NCBI RefSeq assembly: GCF_019203985.1
Contig: NZ_JAGSPD010000006.1
Span: 1-64,000, forward strand
Source: Winogradskyella luteola
GTDB taxonomy: Bacteria > Bacteroidota > Bacteroidia > Flavobacteriales > Flavobacteriaceae
Direction: 5' to 3'
DNA: 64,000 nt
The notes beneath the pieces were generated by a model. The model did not search any database. It was not told the DNA's origin and saw only the letters and a program-made list of their open reading frames with translations. The position numbers were made by a program, and so were the translations under genes. Shown here one piece after another: positions 51,601-59,060 of the stretch; positions within the stretch are counted from its first letter, which is position 1, and each line of letters opens with the position of its first letter.

Positions 51601-54274
51601 TTCGCTTGCTCCTGGCACTTACTACTATGTAAGCCGATTTAGTGTCGATGGTGGTCCTTTTGTTTATGGCGGAAATACAGCCGGACCAGGAGACGGTGGA
51701 AATTTTTGGGACGGATCGAGCAATATTTCTGGTGTTTTAACCGTAAATGCAAAACCAGAACCTACAAACCATGTACTCACTTTTGCAGCGGTTGCTGATT
51801 CCGATACTGAAATCACCTTAACTTGGGATGATAATGATGGTGCGCAACCTGCAGACGGTTTCTTAATCGTTGGTAAAACAGGTGCAGCGACGTTTTACGC
51901 ACCTATTGATGGCACTGATGATACGGATGATACAGACTGGTCAGATGACGAAGCTGAAGTTAAAGTGGCATCTGGCATACAAACCTATACCTTTACGGGT
52001 CTAACAGCTAGTACATTATATGAGTTTGAAATTTATCCTTACACTAATTTTGATAGTGATATTGATTATAAAACAGATGCTACAGTACCTTCAACTAGTG
52101 CAACTACAGATGTTGATCCATGCTCAATTGCCATAACTACTTATCCTTTTACTGATGATTTCTCAGCTGATAACCCTTGTTATTCTTTTGATATTATTTC
52201 TGGTTCCACAAATTGGGCTAGAGATCCTTCTGGTGGTTCAGGAGATATTTTAGCGCCGAATAGTGCACCTGGCTTTATGGAGAAAAACTACTTAAGTTCT
52301 GATGCTTTACTAATTTTACCAGTCTTTGATTTTACAGCTTTAGGTGCTGATGGAAGAATACGTGTGTATTTGCACAGAGATCCAAGTGCCCATGTAAATG
52401 ACAGATACAGAATCCATGTCAACACAACTAATTCACTAACTGGAGCAACACAAATTTTTGAATTGTTTTCCCGAACGACTACTGCACCTACCGTACCATC
52501 TGAAGGCTGGTATGAGTATACCATCGATATACCTAGCAGTTTCAATACAAGTGATTCTGTATACATTATTTTTCAAGGTACTACTACAGCAGGTTTCTCT
52601 TCTTATGATTTAGGAATTGATGATCTTGTGGTTGAGGCTATACCTATACCTGCCACTTATACTTATAATGGATCTTGGTCGCCGAGCGATCCAAACGGAG
52701 CATCAACAGCAATTGATGATATAGTTGTTACTTCTGGCAATGCAGTTATAGCATCTAACACCAATTGTAATAATGTTACTGTTAATCCTAATGCGGCAAT
52801 AACTGTGAATTCTGGTGTAACTCTTACTGTTAGTGGTGAGGTTACTTTAGAATCAGTTTCAGATATGTATTCCAGCTTAATGCACGACGGAACTGTAGTC
52901 GGTACCATAAAATACGAGCGTTTTGTTAATGCCAATGAAGGTGGTAACGACCTTATTGCACCACCACTCAACGGCCAAAGCTGGAGTGATTTCTTGAATG
53001 AAGGCAACAATAACAATGATCTACTAACCGATGGAGATCCTGTTAACCCAACATATTTATTTGGTCCTTTTGATAAAACCACAGACGATTGGGTAAATTA
53101 TGATAGTAATACTACTGCGACTTTAAATAGTGGAACAGGCTATAGAGCTGGTACAGATGTAACTGCACCTGATACAGGTACAACATTGACATTTACAGGT
53201 ACAGTAGTCACATCACAAGTTGCCATTAATATTTTAGATACTGGTGCTGTTTACCCAGACTGGAACCTTATTGGTAATCCATATCCAGCTTACCTAGATA
53301 TGGATGCTTTCCTTAATTTTGACATTGATGGAGCTGGCCCAAATACAGAAACAAACATGGATATTTTAGAAGATTTATCGGGTATCTATGGTTATGATGG
53401 TAGTGCATCCAACGGATGGGATGTTATAACGCTTGCAAATGCAGGGTCAAAAGATATGGCTCCGGGACAAGGATTCTTTGTTGCGGCTAACGATACTTTT
53501 GTTGCGGACCATGATATTACCTTTGATCCATCCATGCGAGTTGCTGGTTCTGGTGATGACTTTATTGCCGGTCGTGGCACTAATGAATTGGTCTTCTTTA
53601 AACTGAACGCAAGCACATCAACAAAAGACTATACCACACAATTCTATTTTAATGATAATGCCTCGCTAGGTTTAGACCATGGCTACGACGCCCAACTTTG
53701 GGGAGGTTTCATTCCAAGTTTTGCACTTTATTCAAACTTAGTGCAAGATAACTCAGGTTCACCTATAGCGTTGCAAGCATTAAACTCTTTAGACTTAGTA
53801 GATGTTGTAATTCCATTAGGTGTTAATGCCAATTCTGGTGAGCAACTGACATTTACGGTTTCGGAAACCACTTTACCAAATACTATCGATGTGTATTTAG
53901 ATGATACGTTAAATAATACTACCACATTATTAAATGCATCTGACTATATTATCACACCTAGTTCAGATATTTTTGGCACTGGGCGTTTCTTCTTAAGATT
54001 TGCAGAGCAATCGTTATCTATCGACGAAATTGGCTTTGATGATATTAAGATTTACACCAAACCTTCACCTAGGGCATTATTTATACATGGTGTTCTTAAC
54101 GGAGAGACTACTGCAAAAATCTTTGATTTACATGGGCGTTTAGTACATAGCTCGTTGTTAAACAGTAACCGCTTATTGAATGAAATAGATGCTACCGATT
54201 TCTCTGATGGAGTTTATGTAGTGACATTGAGCAATGGTACACAAGAAAAAACACAAAAGGTGATTATTAGATAA
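48617..54274 (+). CDS. Giant secreted T9SS protein with Fn3 and duplicated beta domains (1885 aa)
   Basis: A type IX-exported surface protein. Signal peptide MKKFYIYLAAFLICGLSFGQ, then an N-terminal beta domain, Fn3-like domains (about residues 147-236 and 370-470, with TDWEIVVQ and YEIWVRADCG; TDWEIIVQ and YEVFVRANCG) flanking a domain with the AWYTWTATT motif, a cleaved-adhesin-like domain (about 475-640), two copies of a beta domain (about 649-776 and 914-1043) with a different domain between them, a third Fn3-like domain, another adhesin-like domain, and the shared C-terminal module with a type A sorting domain (AKIFDLHGRLVHSSLL, KVIIR). Probably an adhesin; no catalytic motif seen. Confidence 0.88.
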   Translation: MKKFYIYLAAFLICGLSFGQSTINITTTGGSFPGEKWVSITTGIDGSGTQVWGQGDGTQCNGSGLINQDISIAPGTYYVNCYDQYDDSWDGTLISVTAYGSVIGDNGGVSPSDGADTDLTSSCEGTPEELEASFQIIVPSPPSCLPPSSLNVDSFTADSATISWTAGSTETDWEIVVQADGTGEPGGSGTATTNNLNYTDNTLSANTPYEIWVRADCGANGFSSWVGPVDFQTPVANDDCASALDYTTTFGAIGALGSCPGNTQSLDITDYTDAGEDPTCEFGSDAVAWYTWTATTTSVDFTSGTGQPGLEILDGTCGSFTSLGCLNNTSGRISGLTIGITYYLIIYDEGTFGSTLEWCLEESPSCLEVSDITIDGFTDASVDVNWTASASGETDWEIIVQETATADPGSGDSGTPVNATADSAPPYTFTSLSEQTAYEVFVRANCGGGDYGAWVGPVNFTTPCSAIVPEYNADMSTNVPDSCWDEAGSGDPGTGPSSVGFSSWRQGTSYAFGPSNAMNLYSDFNSEWLLSPSFDLSSGGPFQLEINVAVTDYADGSTDATMGSDDEVQLLISTNGGSTWTNLTTWNVGNEPALNGTEYVEDLTSYSGNVQFAIWANEATDDPEDYDFHVGKFRVAQIPSSSTVDFCNLQFPNSGNINEGGTFTAFAQIFQTGITEAAGQGADIEAWIGYSTTDATTVADFTTGSWTWVPATYNADSGNNDEYQAEIGSALSGGQYYYVSRFRYDGGVFAYGGITPGGSGGNFWDGTSFVSGQLEVLPTPPATVATLNISGCADSDTYSGAYDTSVEGVTWVELIYDGGCSEITVDTDNTTFDTELGLFNAFGNLVANNDDDTGGITPQSLITQSGLPAGTYYLAAARFNVAFSNNFGVTAPSNAQTGTIFINASTPNLPDYVNLQSPGTATITAGNTVNVFAQIFETGNTSGAGAGTNITAEIGISSVDATTVADFETVDWTWTAAPYFGEVGNNDEYSLAIGASLAPGTYYYVSRFSVDGGPFVYGGNTAGPGDGGNFWDGSSNISGVLTVNAKPEPTNHVLTFAAVADSDTEITLTWDDNDGAQPADGFLIVGKTGAATFYAPIDGTDDTDDTDWSDDEAEVKVASGIQTYTFTGLTASTLYEFEIYPYTNFDSDIDYKTDATVPSTSATTDVDPCSIAITTYPFTDDFSADNPCYSFDIISGSTNWARDPSGGSGDILAPNSAPGFMEKNYLSSDALLILPVFDFTALGADGRIRVYLHRDPSAHVNDRYRIHVNTTNSLTGATQIFELFSRTTTAPTVPSEGWYEYTIDIPSSFNTSDSVYIIFQGTTTAGFSSYDLGIDDLVVEAIPIPATYTYNGSWSPSDPNGASTAIDDIVVTSGNAVIASNTNCNNVTVNPNAAITVNSGVTLTVSGEVTLESVSDMYSSLMHDGTVVGTIKYERFVNANEGGNDLIAPPLNGQSWSDFLNEGNNNNDLLTDGDPVNPTYLFGPFDKTTDDWVNYDSNTTATLNSGTGYRAGTDVTAPDTGTTLTFTGTVVTSQVAINILDTGAVYPDWNLIGNPYPAYLDMDAFLNFDIDGAGPNTETNMDILEDLSGIYGYDGSASNGWDVITLANAGSKDMAPGQGFFVAANDTFVADHDITFDPSMRVAGSGDDFIAGRGTNELVFFKLNASTSTKDYTTQFYFNDNASLGLDHGYDAQLWGGFIPSFALYSNLVQDNSGSPIALQALNSLDLVDVVIPLGVNANSGEQLTFTVSETTLPNTIDVYLDDTLNNTTTLLNASDYIITPSSDIFGTGRFFLRFAEQSLSIDEIGFDDIKIYTKPSPRALFIHGVLNGETTAKIFDLHGRLVHSSLLNSNRLLNEIDATDFSDGVYVVTLSNGTQEKTQKVIIR
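50561..50945 (+). repeat. Internal beta-domain repeat, copy 1 (coding)
   Basis: Encodes about 128 residues with FAQIFQTG, DATTVADF, GNNDEYQAEIGSAL, YYYVSRFRYDGG and GGNFWDG; repeated at 51356-51745 in the same gene. Confidence 0.85.
51356..51745 (+). repeat. Internal beta-domain repeat, copy 2 (coding)
   Basis: Encodes about 130 residues with FAQIFETG, DATTVADF, GNNDEYSLAIGASL, YYYVSRFSVDGG and GGNFWDG, clearly homologous to copy 1. Confidence 0.85.
52655..54274 (+). repeat. Shared C-terminal module, copy 2 (coding)
   Basis: About 539 residues beginning TYTYNGSWSPSDPNGASTAI and ending in the sorting domain; homologous to the ends of the two flanking genes. Confidence 0.85.
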
Positions 54275-54298
54275 CACTACCATATTATATAGAAGCTC

Positions 54299-54328
54299 AA
54301 AGCGCATCCAAGTTTGGATGCGCTTTTG
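54299..54328 (+). terminator. Rho-independent terminator
   Basis: A perfect 12-base stem (AAAGCGCATCCA at 54299-54310 with 54315-54326), a 4-base loop and a short T tail. Confidence 0.85.
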
Positions 54329-54404
54329 CATTATAGTAATATTAAATAAAAAAGGAATTAACGCTTTGTTAATATGTTTTCAGGCTGTAAGAAACAAGTT
54401 TTTT

Positions 54405-54412
54405 TAAATTTG
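54405..54412 (+). promoter_or_regulatory. -7 box for third T9SS gene
   Basis: TAAATTTG matches TAnnTTTG, 42 bases before the ATG at 54455. No clear -33 element. Confidence 0.4.
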
Positions 54413-54454
54413 CAGTATCGTTTATATATTTAATAGGGAAAAATAAGCTTTAAT

Positions 54455-57400
54455 ATGAAAAAAATTTACACGGTTTTAATAGCAATTTTAATTAGTGGAT
54501 TTGGTTTTGGGCAGACTACTATTGCAGTTCAGGATTATGATGGTGGAACTCCAAATTGGAATAGTACAGTCTTTCCTGCAACTTATAATGTTTCCAGTGA
54601 TTATTGGGCGATAAGGGGTACAAATAATAACCCATCAGGAACTACAGGAGATTTTTGGGCTATCAGAGATTTAAATAATGGTAATGGTGGAGGAAATTTT
54701 GACCACACACTTACTTTTGATCCAATTGATATCAGTGCTTATGAAGATATAATTATTAGCTTTGATTTTTATACTATAGGTTTTGAATCAAGTGATAGAT
54801 TAGAATATGAAATTTTTTATGGTCCTGCTGGTTCTGAAGTTGGACAAGGTGTAGTTTCTTTAGATAAAGACACCCAAGCTTGGACTAATATTTCAGAGAA
54901 TATACCTGACACAGCTGATTCTGCTTATATAATTATCACTGCAAGCCAAGATGGAGGTAGTGATTATGCTGGAATTGACAATGTAACTATCGAAGGTTTT
55001 TTACCAACGTCGGAAACTTCAGTCGAGTTTATATCATCTTCAGCTTCAGTTTCTGAAGGCATAGGCACATTCGACTTAATATTCACTATAACTAATGAAG
55101 ATGCAATAAATGCTACATCCTTTGATGTTGTTTTAACTTTTGGTGATAATTCAGATATTAATGCATATACAACACAATCTGTTACATTTCCCGCTGGCTC
55201 ATCAACAGATGAGACTCTAACAATTACAGTTACCGACGACACATTGTTTGAAGGAAACGAAACCTTAACATTTAGCATTCAGAATGTGACTGGTGGAGAT
55301 AATGCAGCTTCAGGTTCGAATTCGTCGTTTGATTTAATTATTGAAGAAAATGACCCTGACCCTTCTGTTAGCTTTTGGTGTGAACCTTTCGATAACAACA
55401 ATCAATATAGCGTTACATTAGGAGGAGAAGGCAATGATGGGATTCAGGATTATTTTCAAATTACTGACGGCACCAATATTAATGAACCCTACTCAGGGGC
55501 TAATGGCACTTTCTTTGCATGTCAAGATATTGATGATGGTGGATGGTCAGATAGCGCTAACCCAAGTCAATTAACTTGGAACAGTATTGATGTTAGTAAT
55601 TTCTCAAATCTAAGCTTCCAGGGCTCTTTTGCCTCTAATGGTGGTGGTATTGACGATGCAGATTTCGTATTAGTTGAATATCAAATTGATTCTGGCGGAT
55701 GGATAGATTTATTAGCATTTGAGAATAATGGTGCATCATCAAACACCTCTTTTTTAGAAGATACAGATTTTAACGGTGATGGTGATGGGACACCTTTGAC
55801 CACAAATTTTATTGATTTTTCAAAATCTATTGGAGAAACCGGATTATTACTTGATTTAAGAATAACAGTATCTTTAAATTCTGGAGATGAAGAAATTGCA
55901 TTTGATGAATTTAAGATTTTAGGAATTTATTCTGGTTTGGTTTATTCAGATGGGTCATGGGCCCCAAATGATCCAGATGCAACGACAGGAGCTTCAGATG
56001 CTATTATTCTAGATGGTAATGCAATACTTACTACTAATGCTAGTTTAAATAATGTTAATGTTTACCCTGGTGCAGGTTTACAGGTTAACTCTGGTGCAAC
56101 CCTTACTGTTAACGACATGACTTTAGAATCTACATCCACCAGCTATTCTAGCCTAATTGTAGATGGTTCTCTTTCTGGGTCAGTAAGCTATGAAAGATAT
56201 GTAAATACTAATGACCTTGTAAATGGTAACGATTTAATTAGCGCACCTGTCTCTGGACAAGCCTTTGATGTGTTTATTTCTAATAACACCAACATCTTAG
56301 CTAACCCAAGTGGACCAGAAGTATTATTTGGAGGTTTTGACAATAATGATAATAGCGGCAGTCCTTTTGAAGTTTGGAATGAGACTGACACAACTCCATT
56401 AACAGCTGGTGTTGGTTATCGCTCTGGTATTGATACGGCCGCAGGTTCTAATCTAGTGACTTTTGAAGGTACTGTAAACACAAGTTTAGTAGAAGTTGCT
56501 ATAGACCAAGGAACGGCAAGTATTTTAAATTTAATTGGTAATCCGTTCCCTTCTTACCTAGATGCACAGGCATTTTTATCTGAAAATGCTGGTTTATTAG
56601 ACCCAAGTGCTCAAGTGATCTATGGTTATAACGATAGTACAGATGGAACTTCAGCTGACGATTATACCATTATAAGTGCAATAGAAAACAATACGCTAGA
56701 TATTGCACCTGGACAAGGGTTTTTCGTCGCTTCTAATCCTACTGGTGGTAATATTCAATTTACGACCAACTCACCAGATATGCGTGTTACATCCACTGAT
56801 GATGATTTCATTATAGGAAGAAATTCTACATCTATCAATAATGTAAATATCCGTTTGAACAACTCTACTGACAGCTACATTACTAAAGTTTACTTTACAG
56901 AGTTCTCTGGTTTGGGTCTAGATCCAGGTTATGATGCTAGCCTCTTAGGAGCTACTGCACCACCATTTGCTTTGTTTTCTCATTTGGTTCAAGAAAATAT
57001 GGGGATTCCTTTTGCGACACAAGCTATTGGAAAAACAGACTATGCTAATGTTACTATACCTTTAGGTGTTAATGCTAACCAAGGTGAACAATTAACATTT
57101 AGCATTGTAGAAAATACATTACCAAGTACAGTAAATGTATATTTAGATGATGATGTAGCCAGCACATCTACTTTATTAAATTCTAGTGATTACGTCTTAA
57201 ATCCGGCTACAAACCTAAGTGGTACGGGTCGTTTCTACTTAAGGTTTACAGATAATTCCCTGTCTACTTCAGAGGATGATTTTGATACTATAAGCATATA
57301 TGCAAATCAGGTAGATCGTACAATTAACATCGCAGGACAGTTATTGGAAAACACCGTAGCTAATGTTTATGATATTCAAGGACGATTGGTTACCTCTAAG

Positions 57401-57520
57401 ACTTTAAGCTCTGATTCAACACTGCAAGCTGTTGACGCAAGTTCTTTAAGCACTGGTATTTATGTCATAAAACTATCTAACGGAAAACAAACAAAAACCG
57501 AAAAGGTTATTTTAAAATAA
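54455..57520 (+). CDS. Large secreted T9SS protein with Calx-beta-like domain (1021 aa)
   Basis: Type IX-exported surface protein. Signal peptide MKKIYTVLIAILISGFGFGQ; an anchor-type beta domain (residues about 22-185, FDHTLTFDPIDISAYEDIII, DYAGIDNVTIEGF); a Calx-beta-like domain (about 190-300, SSASVSEGIGTFDLIFTIT, DDTLFEGNETLTFSI) that usually binds Ca2+; a second anchor-like domain (about 305-490); then the shared C-terminal module, ending with a type A sorting domain (NVYDIQGRLVTSKTLSSD, SLSTGIYVIKLS, KVILK). A strong terminator follows. Confidence 0.88.
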   Translation: MKKIYTVLIAILISGFGFGQTTIAVQDYDGGTPNWNSTVFPATYNVSSDYWAIRGTNNNPSGTTGDFWAIRDLNNGNGGGNFDHTLTFDPIDISAYEDIIISFDFYTIGFESSDRLEYEIFYGPAGSEVGQGVVSLDKDTQAWTNISENIPDTADSAYIIITASQDGGSDYAGIDNVTIEGFLPTSETSVEFISSSASVSEGIGTFDLIFTITNEDAINATSFDVVLTFGDNSDINAYTTQSVTFPAGSSTDETLTITVTDDTLFEGNETLTFSIQNVTGGDNAASGSNSSFDLIIEENDPDPSVSFWCEPFDNNNQYSVTLGGEGNDGIQDYFQITDGTNINEPYSGANGTFFACQDIDDGGWSDSANPSQLTWNSIDVSNFSNLSFQGSFASNGGGIDDADFVLVEYQIDSGGWIDLLAFENNGASSNTSFLEDTDFNGDGDGTPLTTNFIDFSKSIGETGLLLDLRITVSLNSGDEEIAFDEFKILGIYSGLVYSDGSWAPNDPDATTGASDAIILDGNAILTTNASLNNVNVYPGAGLQVNSGATLTVNDMTLESTSTSYSSLIVDGSLSGSVSYERYVNTNDLVNGNDLISAPVSGQAFDVFISNNTNILANPSGPEVLFGGFDNNDNSGSPFEVWNETDTTPLTAGVGYRSGIDTAAGSNLVTFEGTVNTSLVEVAIDQGTASILNLIGNPFPSYLDAQAFLSENAGLLDPSAQVIYGYNDSTDGTSADDYTIISAIENNTLDIAPGQGFFVASNPTGGNIQFTTNSPDMRVTSTDDDFIIGRNSTSINNVNIRLNNSTDSYITKVYFTEFSGLGLDPGYDASLLGATAPPFALFSHLVQENMGIPFATQAIGKTDYANVTIPLGVNANQGEQLTFSIVENTLPSTVNVYLDDDVASTSTLLNSSDYVLNPATNLSGTGRFYLRFTDNSLSTSEDDFDTISIYANQVDRTINIAGQLLENTVANVYDIQGRLVTSKTLSSDSTLQAVDASSLSTGIYVIKLSNGKQTKTEKVILK
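55937..57520 (+). repeat. Shared C-terminal module, copy 3 (coding)
   Basis: About 527 residues beginning LVYSDGSWAPNDPDATTGAS and ending in the sorting domain; third copy of the module. Confidence 0.85.
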
Positions 57521-57555
57521 AACTATCTATTTAAAATACTTATACAAGTATTATG

Positions 57556-57610
57556 AAAAGAGAGATTTTTTTAATTATATTACGCATGTTTATAAAAAAT
57601 CTCTCTTTTT
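57556..57610 (+). terminator. Rho-independent terminator after third T9SS gene
   Basis: AAAAGAGAGATTTTTT (57556-57571) pairs with AAAAAATCTCTCTTTT (from 57594), a 16-base stem with a loop of about 22 bases and a T run. It isolates the following peptide operon. Confidence 0.8.
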
Positions 57611-57659
57611 AAAATAGATGTAGATTATATTTTTAAAGCAAACCTTTTAACATTTTTCA

Positions 57660-57688
57660 TTGTTAAATAAATTATTTTACTATTTTTG
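57660..57688 (+). promoter_or_regulatory. Promoter of the peptide-kinase-nucleotidyltransferase operon
   Basis: TTG at 57660-57662, an 18-base spacer and TATTTTTG at 57681-57688, a full -33/-7 match. It lies 22 bases before the ATG of the small peptide gene, which supports that gene as the first of the operon. Confidence 0.65.
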
Positions 57689-57710
57689 AATCAAACTATA
57701 GGCTAGTCCC

Positions 57711-57878
57711 ATGAAAAAAGACAACCATACAGATAAAATTACACGTAAAGATGCCATTAAAAAAATGGGCAAATATGCTGCATTAACAGCTGTTGGAACT
57801 TTTGTGATTTTAAATCCACTTAAAGCGCAATCGTCTTCCCCGCCAGATGCAGGTGGAAATCCTTTCGCTCCAGATTAA
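57711..57878 (+). CDS. Putative RiPP-like precursor peptide (55 aa)
   Basis: A 55-residue peptide too short for ordinary gene calling. It starts MKKDNHTDKITRKDAIKKMG, has a hydrophobic stretch (YAALTAVGTFVILNP, residues 22-36), then LKAQ and a 15-residue tail SSSPPDAGGNPFAPD. The N-terminal part resembles a Tat- or Sec-like leader with a basic TRKDAIKK motif, and A-Q is a usual signal peptidase site in Bacteroidota; the tail looks like a core peptide with three Ser. It has a full promoter upstream and ends 15 bases before an in-frame kinase-like gene. I infer a modified secreted peptide; the alternative is a small exported protein unrelated to RiPPs. Confidence 0.7.
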   Translation: MKKDNHTDKITRKDAIKKMGKYAALTAVGTFVILNPLKAQSSSPPDAGGNPFAPD

Positions 57879-57893
57879 TTTTCCTATTATATT

Positions 57894-59030
57894 TTGAATT
57901 ACCAATTAGCACCGACTTATCAAAGGCTGTTTGGTTCTTATTGGGTCTTGTGGTACTCTAAATCTAACAACTACAGTATTGTAGAATTAGAATTCAAGAT
58001 CCTTTTAGATAATTATTTTCAATCCAATTCATTAGATGAATTTGCTAGTAAGATAGCGTTGCATGACGATGTATCTGACCCTAAATTGATTGCAAAACAA
58101 CTTCAATCGTATTTGAAGGGTTGCAATACAGCTAAGGCATCTATTGAAAAAGCTAATCTAAAATTTAAACCTTCGCATTGTAAAACATTTAAACAATATG
58201 ATACGAATGGCAAACTAATTCAAATCAACTACGATTCTGAATTGGTAAAAAAAACCATACATCCTTCAATAGCTCATCTTGAAGTTAAGCAAAAAGAAGA
58301 AGCACAAATTACTTTTGATATTTACCTAGATAATGATCAATTATGTTTGTTCAGAGATAAGCAATTAATCAGATCAGTACCTAAGCGCGATTATCATCTA
58401 TTACAAGGTAAGTTTGTTATGGAGTTACTTTCTGTAATACATAATAAGCAAGAGTCTGACTGGATAGGAACATTTCATGGTTCTACGATAACCGATGGCC
58501 ATAACTCAATTTTATTTGTGGGTCAATCTGGAAAAGGAAAAAGTACGTTATGCGCTATATTAGCGGCTAATGGCTATGAATTATTGGCAGATGATGTTTC
58601 CCCAATACTTTCAGAAGATTGCCATATTTATCATAATCCTTCAGCCATATCTATAAAAAAAGGTGCATTTGGCTTATTACAATCAGTAGTGAAAAATTTT
58701 GACGAATTACCAATAACGGTTTTTAATACATCCAAAGGAGCTATAAAATACGTGCCTTTTCCCAATACAAAGAAAAACAGCTACCCATGTAAAGCCATAG
58801 TTATGGTGAATTATAATAATGGTGCAAAGTTGAATTTAGAAAACACCTCAGTAAAAACACTTTTAGAAACACTTATCCCAGATTCTTGGCTATCACCCAA
58901 CACTTTACATGCCAAGCAGTTTTTAGATTGGCTAGAAACTGTTGACATATATCAACTAACCTACAGTGAAACAGAAAGCGTTAAAACTGAATTATCTTCT
59001 CTTTTTCAAAAGCTAAAAAAAAACCAATAA
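57894..59030 (+). CDS. HPr-kinase-like protein with PqqD-like N-terminal region
   Basis: A 378-residue protein related to HPr kinase/phosphorylase. The P-loop is GQSGKGKSTL (about residues 210-219), preceded by HGSTIT (about 195) with the conserved His of HprK, and followed by LLADDVSPI (about 231-239) like the HprK ADDD motif. Residues about 12-75 (YWVLWYSKSNNYSIVELEFK, SLDEFASKIA) resemble a PqqD-type peptide-recognition domain by eye. The start is unusual: TTG at 57894, or ATT just before, 15 bases after the in-frame stop of the peptide gene. Probably phosphorylates a Ser or modifies the neighbouring peptide; HPr itself is unlikely as substrate. Confidence 0.8.
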   Translation: MNYQLAPTYQRLFGSYWVLWYSKSNNYSIVELEFKILLDNYFQSNSLDEFASKIALHDDVSDPKLIAKQLQSYLKGCNTAKASIEKANLKFKPSHCKTFKQYDTNGKLIQINYDSELVKKTIHPSIAHLEVKQKEEAQITFDIYLDNDQLCLFRDKQLIRSVPKRDYHLLQGKFVMELLSVIHNKQESDWIGTFHGSTITDGHNSILFVGQSGKGKSTLCAILAANGYELLADDVSPILSEDCHIYHNPSAISIKKGAFGLLQSVVKNFDELPITVFNTSKGAIKYVPFPNTKKNSYPCKAIVMVNYNNGAKLNLENTSVKTLLETLIPDSWLSPNTLHAKQFLDWLETVDIYQLTYSETESVKTELSSLFQKLKKNQ

Positions 59031-59060
59031 TACTTATATTAGAGTTTTATTTTAAACTTT

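Noticed and set aside
57894..59030. Genuine HPr kinase/phosphorylase (carbon catabolite control)
   Set aside because: The protein has an unrelated PqqD-like N-terminus, lacks the full HprK N-domain and signature, and no HPr or PTS genes are nearby.
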